64,000 nucleotides of DNA from Druceiella hillmani (taxonomy: Eukaryota; Arthropoda; Insecta; Lepidoptera; Hepialidae): the NCBI GenBank assembly GCA_039881145.1, contig JAYKKI010000008.1:33986501-34050500 (forward strand). Direction: 5' to 3'. This document shows positions 45,720 through 55,839 of this stretch, one piece after another. The notes below the pieces were generated by a model that was not told the DNA's origin, did not search any database, and saw only the letters and a program-made list of their open reading frames with translations. How positions within the stretch are numbered: position 1 is the first letter of the stretch; each line of letters starts with the position of its first letter. Made by a program: the position numbers and the translations under genes.

Positions 45720-46260
45720 GGTATCTTCGGAAATAAATGTGGTGAGCAGATTTTAGGAGCATAATCTAATTAGCGAGTGTCATTATCCATTTGCCACGTA
45801 ACTTGTGTTCAAAAATATGATCACATTTTCTGGAATCAAAGGTGTACCGGATGAATAAATTTTTAAGATACACTAATTTGTCTAAACATTCTTCTTTAAG
45901 ATTAGGATAGTACACATCCCTATGGTCAATTAATGGTAATAGTGTTTAACAAAGTTGGATTTGCATTTCAGTAAAAAGAAAATTTTGAAGACGCTTGGTA
46001 GTGGGTATACCGCTGAAAGCAAGACTACTAACATCATTAACTTGAAATGGCTATTAAGATTTTGATAGATCAGTAGAACTTGGCTTTTAACGGTTGATAT
46101 ATTTGGGATTTCTGTATACTTAGCAGTAGATGAGGCAAATGAGGCAAGTTTATTTTTGAAACAACTTTTTGACTACCAACAATAATAACTTGTAACTTAA
46201 GTGGTTTAAATGCAATATCCCGATTAAGAATGTTGATATTTTTTATTATAGGAGCAAGAT
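45720..46260 (-). pseudogene. LINE reverse transcriptase C-terminal region, copy 2
   Basis: Reverse strand: around 45915-45858 one frame gives VYYPNLKEECLDKLVYLKNL, then FIRYTFDSRKCDHIFEHKL and RGKW. This is the same segment as at 5640-5710, and here it agrees better with the arthropod LINE pattern, including the 'LRKYDH'-like patch. Upstream (46040-45960) continues as VSSLAFSGIP. Stops interrupt the frame. At nucleotide level it matches 5590-5990 over its whole length, including 'atatttgggat' and 'aacaataataact' or 'aacaatgataact'. 5'-truncated and inactive. Confidence 0.8.
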
Positions 46261-46449
46261 CTAAAGGTGTGGTCTGAAGATAATATTCTTAACAATATCA
46301 CTAATGAATACTGAAAATGGTTTCAATCATCAAGGTAAATTTTCCCAATGGTAACATATCACTTAGTTAAAAACCTCCTTTATTCAAATTCATTTCGACA
46401 TTAAAACCATATGAATGAATTTATAAAGAGTGAATAATCCACATTTTGT

Positions 46450-46673
46450 GCTAAAAATGTAAAATGACAGAAATGATTATAGAATGGATAGCTGACTGTT
46501 ATAGGTTTCTTAACAAAAATACACTTAAGCAGTTTAATATAATGCAAAAAAATTTCTCCAGCTGTCGTTAAAAATCAACGTGAGAGCACAAAAGAGGTAC
46601 TTCTAAAATATAATACTTAAAGGTGAATAATAAGTGGTAAATAAGTTTAATATCGTCCTCTGTTACGTATTTA

Positions 46674-46676
<3 letters not shown>
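46450..46676 (+). repeat. block A, copy 6 (left half)
   Basis: Contains 'aaaaatacacttaagcagtt', 'tctccagctgtcgttaaaaa', 'gtgagagcacaaaagaggta' and 'tttaatatcgtcctctgtta'. Its right half resumes at 48140, on the other side of the mariner element. Confidence 0.65.

Positions 46677-46707
<31 letters not shown>
46677..46707. repeat. (TA)n left of mariner
   Basis: TA run that ends in the TA dinucleotide used as target by the mariner element. Confidence 0.95.
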
Positions 46708-46710
<3 letters not shown>

Positions 46711-46740
46711 GTTGTCCAGTGGCAGATTTCAAAGTTTGAA
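46708..46740 (+). repeat. mariner left terminal inverted repeat
   Basis: Pairs with 48030-48062. It would be the transposase binding and cleavage site. Confidence 0.93.
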
Positions 46741-46756
46741 CAAACATAGTTTCTGA

Positions 46757-47957
46757 ATGCGTCGGGGCGTCGTTAGAAGCGCAAGCGGTGCGGATGTTTT
46801 CGTAGCTATGGAACAGGGAAGTGGAGAGCACCGCGCTTTTGCCGTCGAGGCGTACATTTCGAGTGGATTTACGCTGTCTGTAGCACGCCGTCGATTTAAT
46901 AATCGTTACAGTATTCATCGATTACATGATGGACCATCTATCAACCTCATTCAGTCATGGCTAGCAAGGTTCAGAGCTACAGGATCAACATTAAATAGGC
47001 CCAGGCCAGGACCTACACCATAGTTAGCCACAGATGAAAATGTCGAGCGTGTTATGGTTTGGTAATCTTACCTATTGCATTTAAACCACTTAAGTTACAA
47101 GTTATTATTGTTTCTGACGTTAAAAATCCCCGTTTATCACTGCGTACACGTTCATCGATATTGTGAATTCCGAAATCAACTTTACAGGTAATAATGCAAA
47201 AAAAGGTCAAGTTCCATCCACATAAAATTCAAATTGTTCAAGATTTACACGATTCTGACATTGAATTAAGAAAAACTTACGCGGAGGTGATGTTGAGATT
47301 TCGTACTGCTACCCGGATGGGCAACATATTCTTTAGTGACGAAGCTCACTTTTACATTGGAGGATATGTGAATAAGCAGAACTTTCGTTACTGGGATGTT
47401 CACAACCCAAGACAAATGCATCAAGAGCCTTTACATAATCCTAAAGTAATAGTCTGGTGTGCCATGTCTGCATCTGCAATCATAGGGCCTTATTTCTTTG
47501 AAAATCAACGTGGCCAAACTGTAACTGTGAATTCGGAGAGATATGCCCAGATACGCCCAGATTAAATTACTTTTTCAGAGTAGAACTTCAGAATAGTCCA
47601 TCCTACAACCAAAACACATAGTTCCATCAGGACGGGGCCACAGCTCACACTGCTAATGTGTCCATGAATGCAGTTCGGCAGTTATTTCCAGAAAAAAACA
47701 TATCCCGAAACGGTACCGTACCGTGGCCACCTAGGTCACCCGATTTAAGCTCATGTGACTTTTTTTTATGGGGATACTTAAAATCCGCGGTTTACAAAAC
47801 AAATCCGAACACTGTGACACAACTTAAAGAAAATATTCGAACCGAAGTCAGTAGGATACCCTAGTCGCTCTGCAAACTCGTTTTGAAAACATGCGTGCTA
47901 GACTCGAAGAGTGTGTCAGACTCGATGGCCGCCATTTGGAAAACGTGGTTTTTTAAA
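46757..47957 (+). pseudogene. Tc1/mariner-like transposase, broken
   Basis: The intact first part (46757-47023) has a helix-turn-helix region with GEHRAFAVEAYISSG and FRATGSTLNRPRPGPTP, then a stop. A 40-bp foreign insert lies at 47073-47112. The frame resumes with NPRLSLRTRSSIL, a stop, and KVKFHPHKIQIVQDL. The catalytic domain shows FFSDEAHF (first Asp), GYVNKQNFRYW, then after a frameshift FHQDGATAHTA (second Asp, 47630) and PPRSPDLSSCDFFLWGYLKS (third Asp). I count 36 residues between second and third Asp. A last frameshift at about 47862 leads to RLEECVRLDGRHLENVVF. The three Asp survive but at least three stops and two frameshifts kill the gene. The family is abundant in arthropods. Confidence 0.93.
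47073..47112 (-). repeat. 40-bp inverted copy of 46178-46217 (filler)
   Basis: 47073-47112 is the exact reverse complement of 46178-46217, which lies outside the mariner, in the LINE remnant. It replaces or splits transposase codons between NVERV and NPRLSL. The other LINE copy at 5930 differs from it considerably, so the 46.2-kb copy is the probable source. Confidence 0.9.
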
Positions 47958-48029
47958 AATGAAATCCGCATTTGTTGTTATATAGTTAAAATAACTTTGT
48001 ATTAGAGGTGTAGTTTTTTTTTACAAGTT

Positions 48030-48059
48030 TTCAAACATTGAAATCTGCCACTGGACATC

Positions 48060-48062
<3 letters not shown>
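48030..48062 (-). repeat. mariner right terminal inverted repeat
   Basis: Reverse complement of the left repeat with two mismatches in 33 bases; it is followed by TA. Confidence 0.93.

Positions 48063-48127
<65 letters not shown>
48063..48127. repeat. (TA)n right of mariner
   Basis: TA run continuing the tract into which the mariner inserted; longer than the left one. Confidence 0.95.
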
Positions 48128-48130
<3 letters not shown>

Positions 48131-48139
48131 GGGGTTTAC

Positions 48140-48290
48140 ACGAGACAGGCAACATCTTGAGCTATATTGGATTTTGTAAAATGTGTTCACGGAATTTCAG
48201 TATTATACGCTATAGACTACGTTTTGGCCAATAATAATGTTATTATGATATTGAAAACCATTAAGGTTGAATTGATATCTATCTATCTTG
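48140..48290 (+). repeat. block A, copy 6 (right half)
   Basis: 'cttgagctatattggatttt', 'gttttggccaataataatgt' and 'accattaaggttgaattg' correspond to 21328-21440 and 28150-28245. Separated from its left half by the mariner element. Confidence 0.65.
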
Positions 48291-48519
48291 TTAATATCCA
48301 TTGTGTGACAGATATATAAGTCTATCCAATTTAAAAGTTCACAAAATTACTCAAAATTACATTTCCAAAAAAATATGGTCATCTCAATATAAGAAGAGTA
48401 ACCATAACGTAATGATAGTTCGCAAGAGTTTTATTAAGACAGCCAATAAACAATTTTCTAAAATTAACGCTTCCAGTGGTATCATCAACTCAGTGGCATT
48501 CACTAAAAGTAAGTGATCA

Positions 48520-49900
48520 CAGGTGATGAATTAAGTTTGTGAATGAGGGAAGTAAGGAAGTTATGAGAGAGTAATTCGAAGTCATTTAATGCCATAAATC
48601 TGGAGCTAAGTTATAATTTGCGGTTAGGATTGTTTAATATAACATAGATGAGAGGGAATAACGGTAGATAAGTTGGTTGGCTCAGGTATATCTATCCAGT
48701 TGACGTAGTTAAGTACCTCGTGCACCAATACTTAGAAATATGATAAAATTTTCTGAGGTTGGATAATAGCGGATACATAAATTATGAAGACGATTTAATT
48801 TATTAAAATAGTCTTTCATTCAGTGGAAGTGTTTTTATTTGATAAAACTAGACATTGTGTCGTTGAATCAAGTTTTTAAAATTTTTTTACACTTTTTCTT
48901 TTTTTTTGATACAGTGAGTTGAAATTTTGTAGTATCACTTTTTGCTTACTTATTGTTTGGAACGTTTGACAAACACCGATTTTTTTCGAAACTCGGACTT
49001 CATGCGACCTGTCTTCTCAATAACTTCCAGCAAAAATACTCCAAGCAATTTATTTTGTACTTGATTCTATATGACATTTTATACCTTACAAAAAATACTA
49101 AACTTTGAAGTTTAGTATTTATAAAACAAGACTTTGAATTAAAATAAGACAGTCTAAGATACGTCAATTTCATTTTAGAAGTTACTCTCAGAACTCAACA
49201 TGCTTCTGCCCTCATTTTTATATAAATCTATGGAAGTAATAAAAACATGTTGTATTTTAATTTCTTTACAAATTCTTTAAGACTTTCACAGTTGTTCATC
49301 ATTATTTATAAAACGTTTTATTATGTGACACGATGTTTTTATCAAAACCTTTTTTCTTAAAAATAATTTTTTTATATATAAAAACACGAGAAAAAACAAG
49401 TACAACAACTTAGTTTAGTGTTTAATCATTATATAGTGAACTGTTTTAGAGAACACAAGCACTGTTTAACATTACGCTTTCGTCTAATAAATCAAGTCCG
49501 CTATCCGCATCGACCCTGATTTGCGTGGTATTAACTCGTAAAAAACCTTACCGGATGTATATAAATTACTACCGACTGAAATATAGTGCTACAGCCATGG
49601 TGGATAAAATTACACAATCAAAGGACTTATCAAAGTTTGATAGGCTACGCTTCCGCATATATATTTTAGTCTCAATTTTTAAAAATTTAACGAATCTTTT
49701 CATGATATTATAGTATAGTACTAAGATTGAGTAGTCGCCAAATTCATTAAGAAAATTTAGTACATGCAGTTAGTAGATAACCACAAAATACTGCGAAAGT
49801 TATTGTAAACCACAACATATTATAAAAAAAAATTTAAAAATTTCGTTAAAAAAATATAAATAACACATTTGTTTCATTGCTTCAAAATGTATAATGGAGG
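48520..49900 (+). repeat. block F, copy 2
   Basis: Direct repeat of 33640-36180 (landmarks given there). The 62-codon frame at 49525-49713 lies in the best-conserved part but is not open in copy 1, so a gene is not supported. Confidence 0.75.
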
Positions 49901-50451
49901 AAATTTTAAAAATAAGCTTAATAATATTAACATTTTTTTTTTAATATCGATCATATTGAATAATTCAGTTATATATATATATATATATTTACATAAAGGC
50001 TTATTACAGTTTTAAAATGTTTCAAGAGGAGTGGTTTTTTAGGTTATTGTAAAAAAAGACACCAAAAGAGAAGTCAGAGAAAGAAAAAAAGGTGGAAGGT
50101 GAAATTGTTTTTTTTTCGGATATTTCTCCTATGATTTGTTTTTTTGTTGCTTAGAGCTGTAAGTAAAAAAAAATTCAAAGCGTTTTAAAATTATCCCTAT
50201 GAATCCACCCAAAGTTTTAAATCTGTTCGAATGAAATTCACGGGGATAACGCCAGGGGTTCAGATAACGTTATAATCTACCTATTGCACTTACTAAATAA
50301 TTTGTAAGGAAATGTCAGTCTGTTTGAGCATCTGTGTTTTGAAGAAAGCTTTCACTAAAATAATGATAAACACATATTATAATTTACATCAATATTTTTG
50401 TCCAAATGTTTATTAATACAAAAATAGCACATACATGACAAAGATTGAGTT
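49901..50451. other. AT-rich DNA, nothing recognised
   Basis: Contains a short TA run at 49971-49988 and a purine-rich patch at 50050-50100. No gene or element. Confidence 0.4.
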
Positions 50452-50628
50452 TGCATGAGTGCGTGCGTGGATGCGTGCGTGTGTGCGAGCGTGGTTGCGT
50501 GTGTGCGACCGTACGAGAGTGCATGTGTGCTTGCTTGCGTGCGTGCGTGCGTGGTTGCGTACGTGCAAGCGTGTGTGGGTGTGTGTGTGTGTGTGCTCAC
50601 TGCGTGCGTATGTGCGTGTGTTGTTGTT
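50452..50628. repeat. (GTGC)n / (GT)n mixed microsatellite
   Basis: About 175 bases dominated by tgcg, gtgc and gtgt steps, with nearly strict alternation of purine and pyrimidine. Frames on both strands run through it because the repeat lacks stop codons; they are low-complexity artefacts. Such tracts can adopt Z-DNA. Confidence 0.95.
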
Positions 50629-51079
50629 GAGGAAATGAAATAAGTATTCACAGAGGAGGTGAGATATTCAAATCGTATAATGAGTAATAATATTTAAAAT
50701 CATTTGTAATAATTATCAAATCACATTATGGTAATAAATGTATCAGTAATGGATTTGTTAAGAATGAGATAGAGAAAACGTGTTTAAAGTCAGGATAGAA
50801 TTGATGATTTATCTCTGTGTAAAGCAAATGTATTAACTACTGCAACGTGAAATAGTTTAAAGGTAAAATAAAGTTTATAATGAGGACTTTAATTTAACAT
50901 CTATTTTCATCGCATTAAGAAATATTTTGTATTTTAACTTGTCTATGTATGTAAAATATATCCTTTCCTTTTAGTATTCCTACTACTTAGCGGGTAAACT
51001 TAGCTTTTGATCCCAAAGAAAATTTTATAATGTTTTTTTAAGCGAACCTATAGTTCAGATAAAGACACTTCGATGCATG
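50629..51079. other. AT-rich DNA, nothing recognised
   Basis: No feature seen. Confidence 0.4.
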
Positions 51080-51830
51080 AGTAAAACATATAGTTACTCC
51101 ATTATTTTTTTGTAACACTCAGAATTCGGAAGCACTTACGATGTGAAAATTAACCTGGGTAAACCTCTGCTCGCACAATTGCATTACCAAGTGCTTAGAG
51201 ATTGAATTAAAACCGCTGTACAGATTCGTGTTGTCAATAAGAATATTTTAAAATTCCCATAGTTAATATGCACGTTGTACATTAATCTATATTGATAAGA
51301 GACAAAATCAAACTTATGTACTCTACATACGAAGTATCGTTGTTATAAACCATATATCGTTGTTATAAGCGTCGTTGTATCATTTTTAAAAGCAAGTCAG
51401 CTTTAACGGTTTTTTGTTCTAAAATAGCATTATTAAGAATATTTTCCATGTTCATATTTAAGGAAATTTATTTAATTATTTGAAAGAAATTCATAAAATA
51501 TATTCATGTAATTGACATTCTATGGAAAGAATTTCCATAATTAAATAGAGAATCTCAGAGTGCACTCTATCTCGTACAAGTGCATGTATTTGTATATACA
51601 ATGTGTGTATGACCGAGTATATTATTAAAGTAAAATGGATTATATATAGCCTTATAATATTTTCTGACATTTTAGTATTGACATAAATGACTCAGAATTA
51701 TTTGACTTCGATGTACGAATCATAACAAGAGGCATCACTGCGGTTCGGATTAACGAGAATTACAATTTCTTTTGCGTGGGTGGATCAGTGGTGAGCACTT
51801 ATTAATGAGATCAGAACGTATATTTGTTGT
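51080..51830 (+). repeat. block F, copy 2, right part
   Basis: Matches 37190-38350 in the order of landmarks listed there. Copy 2 is about 400 bp shorter. Confidence 0.65.
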
Positions 51831-52210
51831 CTTTTAAATTAAGACAAATTTAATTAAATTTGATAGTTATGATTGTAATTTACTTATTTATTTAAAAACT
51901 CAAAATTGTATCCATTTCTTCGTGGTTTAAAAGCAATCTTTATATTATCCAAGATAATATAGCAACTAGTAGGCGCTACATGTTATGCCACATGTCTATA
52001 GATTGTGACGCCCTCAACATCATAGATTGCTAAAATCATAATTCTTACTTCTCGGCCTTGCGAGTCGGGTAAAAAATGCGAAATTTGTAATGTGTATTGT
52101 TTCGTAACGTCTCTGAGCGTTTTATAGAAAACCATTAGTCGTAGTGAGCTGGTACTAACGGTAATCGATTTTAGATTTGGAAGTCTTGTAAGTATAACTA
52201 TTCTTCTACA
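51831..52210. other. AT-rich DNA, nothing recognised
   Basis: The reverse frame at 51983-52285 begins in the GC tract and runs through this stretch. No family resemblance; rejected as a gene. Confidence 0.4.
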
Positions 52211-52313
52211 GATCGCGCATACGCACACGCAGACACGTGCACACGCGCGCAGGCCTGCACGCGCACACTCGCGTCGGCGCGTCACGCAAGCGCTCAGGTG
52301 CGCACGCGCGATC
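52211..52313. repeat. GC-rich (CA/CG)n tract with inverted ends
   Basis: About 100 bases of cgca, acgc and gcgc steps with CpG at high density, isolated in AT-rich DNA. The ends are near-inverted: gatcgcgcatacgcac at 52211 against gatcgcgcgtgcgcac from the opposite strand at 52313. It is of Z-DNA type. Confidence 0.88.
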
Positions 52314-53080
52314 GGCTAAATATTTGAACCATGAAAATGAAAGAAATGATCGAACTTATGTTCGCATCTATTACATTAGTTGGGACAGTTTATAAAAGCT
52401 CGATAATTTTCAAAGGAAAATTATTTATAAATACCTCCAAGTAATATGGATCACTTTCATGGAAATTATAAAAACTAAACTTGTTATATTTTGAAATACT
52501 GAATTGATCTGAATTGCATTATCACTATACACCTATCGATTTAGTATTGCATGATCCTTATCCCACTGAAAGTCCATGGGAATTGATTTAAGAAAAATCG
52601 GGGGTGATAGTACTTCGAGGACAGCTTTAGAGGTTTTGGGAATCACTTCTGAGATATTGATGAAAAAAAAACAATGAAACACGTAATTATTTATTCCTTT
52701 TCAAAGTGTTTCTACGCAGTTTCGAGGTAATAGGACCGACTATTTTTTTTCATTTGAAGTTTCAACCACATTTCTTTCTTTTATGGGTTGAATTTTAAAA
52801 AAGAAACACCGTTCCTTAGTGATTAGACAGTGCATTGATTTATCAACAAATCAGTTAGTTGATTAGTTTCTAGTGTTTTATGCTTGTGTATGGATTTGAA
52901 AAGAATTGTAAGACATTTATTTAATTATTTATTTTTAGAGTACTTCGGTCTAATGGGAGGACATAATTTTTTAAAAAAAATTTTGAATTCCATTGCACTC
53001 TGCGGAGAAATGATATAAAAAAATCTCTAGTGATTCATTCGTTATATGCGTTAGTTTGTAAGTCAGTCAATCACTCAGTT

Positions 53081-53129
<49 letters not shown>

Positions 53130-53735
53130 TAACATAAATTTTCCATTAGATATCAATATCCTATATTCTCAATCGAAATTTGCTAAATAAATAGAATTAA
53201 TTGACAAAAGCTATTGAATTAATTTTTACCAACGTTATCTTCCGAAGTAAAATTTGTTACAACATAAATCTCTCTAAAATAGAACAAACTTATATCAAGC
53301 TTTAAAAAGTAAGATAAAAATATGACTACCATTTTGTCTAAAATAGGACGAAAAAGTGCAAAATATGGAAGAAAACTATTTACGTGTAAAAGAGGTCGGC
53401 CGAGTAAGCAATATTGGAGAAATATTTTTCAGATAAAAACCTTTATGAATCTCCACGGGAGATCAAAACCTTTATGAAGATGAGCTTGCCAAATAAAACC
53501 ACCCATATTCACTTACCATTTTTAGAAATATGTTATCTAAGATAGGTGAAACACAAAAAATTACAAAGTATGTGTTTGAAAACTGTCCTCCATGTTAGAA
53601 GATTAATATTACAGTAGATTAAATAAAACATTTAAATATTGAAAAGCAAAATTCGTTTGATAACTATAAAATGTATGTCCAATTTTCAAAATAACAAAGT
53701 GATTCTAATTAATAGCTAGTTTATTTTAAACATGT
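52314..53735. other. AT-rich DNA, nothing recognised
   Basis: No coding sequence or element. Holds a (TA)n run at 53080-53129. Confidence 0.4.
53080..53129. repeat. (TA)n microsatellite
   Basis: TA run with TGTA interruptions. Confidence 0.95.
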
Positions 53736-53760
53736 TTACACACACATATACACACACACT

Positions 53761-53847
<87 letters not shown>

Positions 53848-53873
53848 ACATATATATGTATATACACATACAT
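53736..53873. repeat. (CA)n-(TA)n compound microsatellite
   Basis: A short (CA)n part, then about 110 bases of TA with TGTA and TACA steps: the longest TA-type run in the window. The 84-codon reverse frame across it is an artefact. Confidence 0.96.
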
Positions 53874-53935
53874 GTTATAAAGTTTATATAAGTAGATAAC
53901 AATGTAATTGAAAAGCGATCATCAAGACAATACAA

Positions 53936-53978
53936 GACCGGCAGTATAGCTAATCGTAAGTTGATAACACTGCCGGTC
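53936..53978. repeat. 10-bp-arm hairpin, GC-rich
   Basis: gaccggcagt (53936-53945) and actgccggtc (53969-53978) are perfect inverted repeats. The arm is unusually GC-rich for this region, as in terminators or transposon ends, but no gene or partner is nearby. Confidence 0.8.
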
Positions 53979-54579
53979 ACTCCTTTTTCCTCTGCTGATA
54001 ATGTAAAATATCTAATTTTTCTCTATATATATTTCACAGAAATGAAATTATAATTAACAGAGACTGTAATTATTCATATTTATTCAATTGATGAAGAATA
54101 AAGAAAATGATTGTATTAATGAAGCAAAAAGTGAAGTGAATACTAAAAGTTAAAAGCATCGAAAGTGGCTTTACTGAAGAATTTTGACATTATTTGTTTC
54201 AACATTTGAAGGATTTGATTACAGTAACTAAAATATAATAAACATTAAGATTTGTTAAACTCAAAAAGTGCGGAGATGTCGTATTGCTTGAAAAAGATGC
54301 CAATAAATTTCAAGCTGATTGGCATGAATTACCTTCAAAGTATAATTACCAATAAACAATTAGAATATGCCATTGATTTGGAATGGGTATAAGAATGCAT
54401 ACGAATGAATGAAGTAGTGTGCAAATTTAATAGGTTAAAATAATTTAATCGTTACAAATCGTATGTTGAAATCATCTTGAAAGTGAAATATAAAAAAAAG
54501 ATATACTTAGAAATTAATCGATTATTCGACGACTTTGAAGAATCAGTAAACGAATCAAAAAGGAGCAATATAGTAACAC
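53979..54579. other. AT-rich DNA, nothing recognised
   Basis: It may hold the lost 5' part of the copia element downstream, but I find no LTR and no gag motif. Confidence 0.4.
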
Positions 54580-54835
54580 GAAACAAAGCTATACCATGGC
54601 GAAGCAAATGAATAATCGATGAACGAGGCAGAATATACCGCAAAAACCCTACTCTCCGCGTTGCAAATCTATATATAGACCTATGCTGATCCCGTTCTCT
54701 CCGTTCATCTAGTAGGACGTGGACGGACCGGAAGTCCCACGCCTTATTGGATAATGGCGTGCCATGATACCACCACTCGCAGGTCAATGTCGAATTATGA
54801 CGGTGTGTTGCATAGTGTGGCGCTCGAGGGTAGTT
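54580..54835 (-). promoter_or_regulatory. GC-richer island with a TATA-like box
   Basis: A roughly 250-bp stretch of balanced composition inside AT-rich DNA. It contains tctatatatagac (54668-54680), a TATA-box-like palindrome, with a 'ccgttctctccgttcatc' patch on one side and 'cgcggagag' on the reverse strand on the other. A 111-codon reverse frame covers it (54787-54452) but matches no family I know. It resembles the promoter part of an LTR or another inserted element; a solo LTR is possible, but no matching second copy was found. Confidence 0.35.
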
Positions 54836-54974
54836 ATCATGTATTATCTTCTGACTTTTTCCTTATAAAAATTGTTTCGAGTTATATTACTTGATAGCTT
54901 TAAAAAAATATTACGTGTTTTATTATTTAAGAAGTTTACTTTTTTTTGGTTATCGCTGTCTAGCCAGTCATTGT

Positions 54975-55320
54975 AGGTACTAAAACAAGCTGGTGCTCAT
55001 TGCCTCAAAATTAAAGTCGTATAATAGGTGTTTTGCCAGTAAAGGGCAATTTTTGTCCTGGTTTTGATCAGCTGAAGAATAGAATTAAAATGATAAGGAG
55101 AAATTCGTTATGTCAAATGAGATATCAAATGATAAGTAAAACGTTTCTAAAGCAGAAAGTAGACCATTAGCCTCATTTCAAGATAACAACGTATATTTCA
55201 TATGTGGGAAACCTGGTCATAGAAAAAATGTTTGATGGTACAAAAATGCAAATTATGCCCGTGTTTGTGGTTTGCTGAACAATAAAGGCCATCGTTTTAC
55301 AAACGGTTTTGATTGAAAAA
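54975..55320 (+). pseudogene. copia relic: gag C-terminal part with zinc knuckles
   Basis: 54978-55100 has KQAGAHC and later QLKNR in shifting frames, like the UBN2-type gag helix region. From 55191 a single frame reads FICGKPGHRKNV, a stop, WYKNANYARVCGLLNNKGHR and FTNGFD. These are two zinc knuckles in a row. In the first, Tyr and a stop stand at the first and last Cys; in the second, Leu and Gly replace two Cys. The protein would bind element RNA in the particle. Confidence 0.8.
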
Positions 55321-55457
55321 CATTCAATCAGTTTCATGGTGAAAGAGGGAGCCATCATAAGAATGTTTTTAATAACCATCTTCCAGCAAATAGTTTTCAT
55401 ACGGCTTTTCGAAGTAACATGTCAACAAATGAAAACTATATATTAATTAAAAGCTAA

Positions 55458-55590
55458 ATAAAACAGTTATTTCATAGTGGACATTCAGTCCATATAATAA
55501 AGAGTAATACATATTTTTAAAAGAAGAAACATTTAAGAAACCCGGATAGGGTAAAAGTCGGTGATGTAAGAATATTTGAAGTAAGGTAAA
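55458..55590 (+). pseudogene. copia relic: protease
   Basis: In the same frame as the zinc knuckles: QLFHSGHSVHII at 55464-55499 is the active-site region, with His instead of the catalytic Asp of DSG, followed by NPDRVKVGDVRIFEV, the typical 'V.VGDG..L.V' strand. Stops at several codons. Confidence 0.8.
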
Positions 55591-55839
55591 ATAACTGTCT
55601 ATTTCTCAGTCTAAGGCAAAAATCCTAAGTGACTTTGAAAAATGTATTTTATATAAAATAAACAAAAGGAATATTTATTAAGCTATTCAAAAATAATCAA
55701 CCATCACTTCATTGCTTGAGAAGGACAGATAACAAAAATCTAAAATTCGGTCTGGAAATGATAAAAATAACTTAGCAAGAAAACAGGTTACACAAAATGA
55801 CAAGCCGTATTTCATAAGACTTGATTCAAGAAAATGTCA

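Larger units (their letters stand above)
46708..48062 (+). mobile_element. Tc1/mariner-like DNA transposon, inactive
   Basis: Terminal inverted repeats: the left end reads caggttgtccagtggcagat then ttcaaagtttgaa. The right end in reverse reads caggatgtccagtggcagat then ttcaatgtttgaa, with two mismatches in 33 bases. Both ends are flanked by TA, the universal target of the superfamily, although the element sits inside a (TA)n tract so the duplication itself cannot be proven. The 1355-bp length is normal for a full element. Block A copies at 16.99 and 21.28 kb show the same place without it. The transposase is disrupted, so it could move only with enzyme supplied elsewhere. Confidence 0.95.

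Noticed and set aside
50355..50651. Cys- or His/Thr-rich open frames on both strands
   Set aside because: They translate a GTGC microsatellite that happens to lack stops; low complexity only.
51983..52285. 100-codon reverse frame as a gene
   Set aside because: Its N-terminal third is the CA/CG tract and the rest has no family resemblance.
53936..53978. Transcription terminator
   Set aside because: The GC-rich hairpin has no run of T after it and no gene before it, and bacterial-type terminators are not expected here.
53726..53980. Frame rich in Tyr and Ile
   Set aside because: Translation of a (TA)n run. The same applies to the frames at 6015-6254, 25543-25731 and 39125-39396.
54452..54787. 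111-codon reverse frame as a gene
   Set aside because: No motif recognised; the openness follows from the GC-richer island. The region is better described as a possible regulatory or LTR-like segment.
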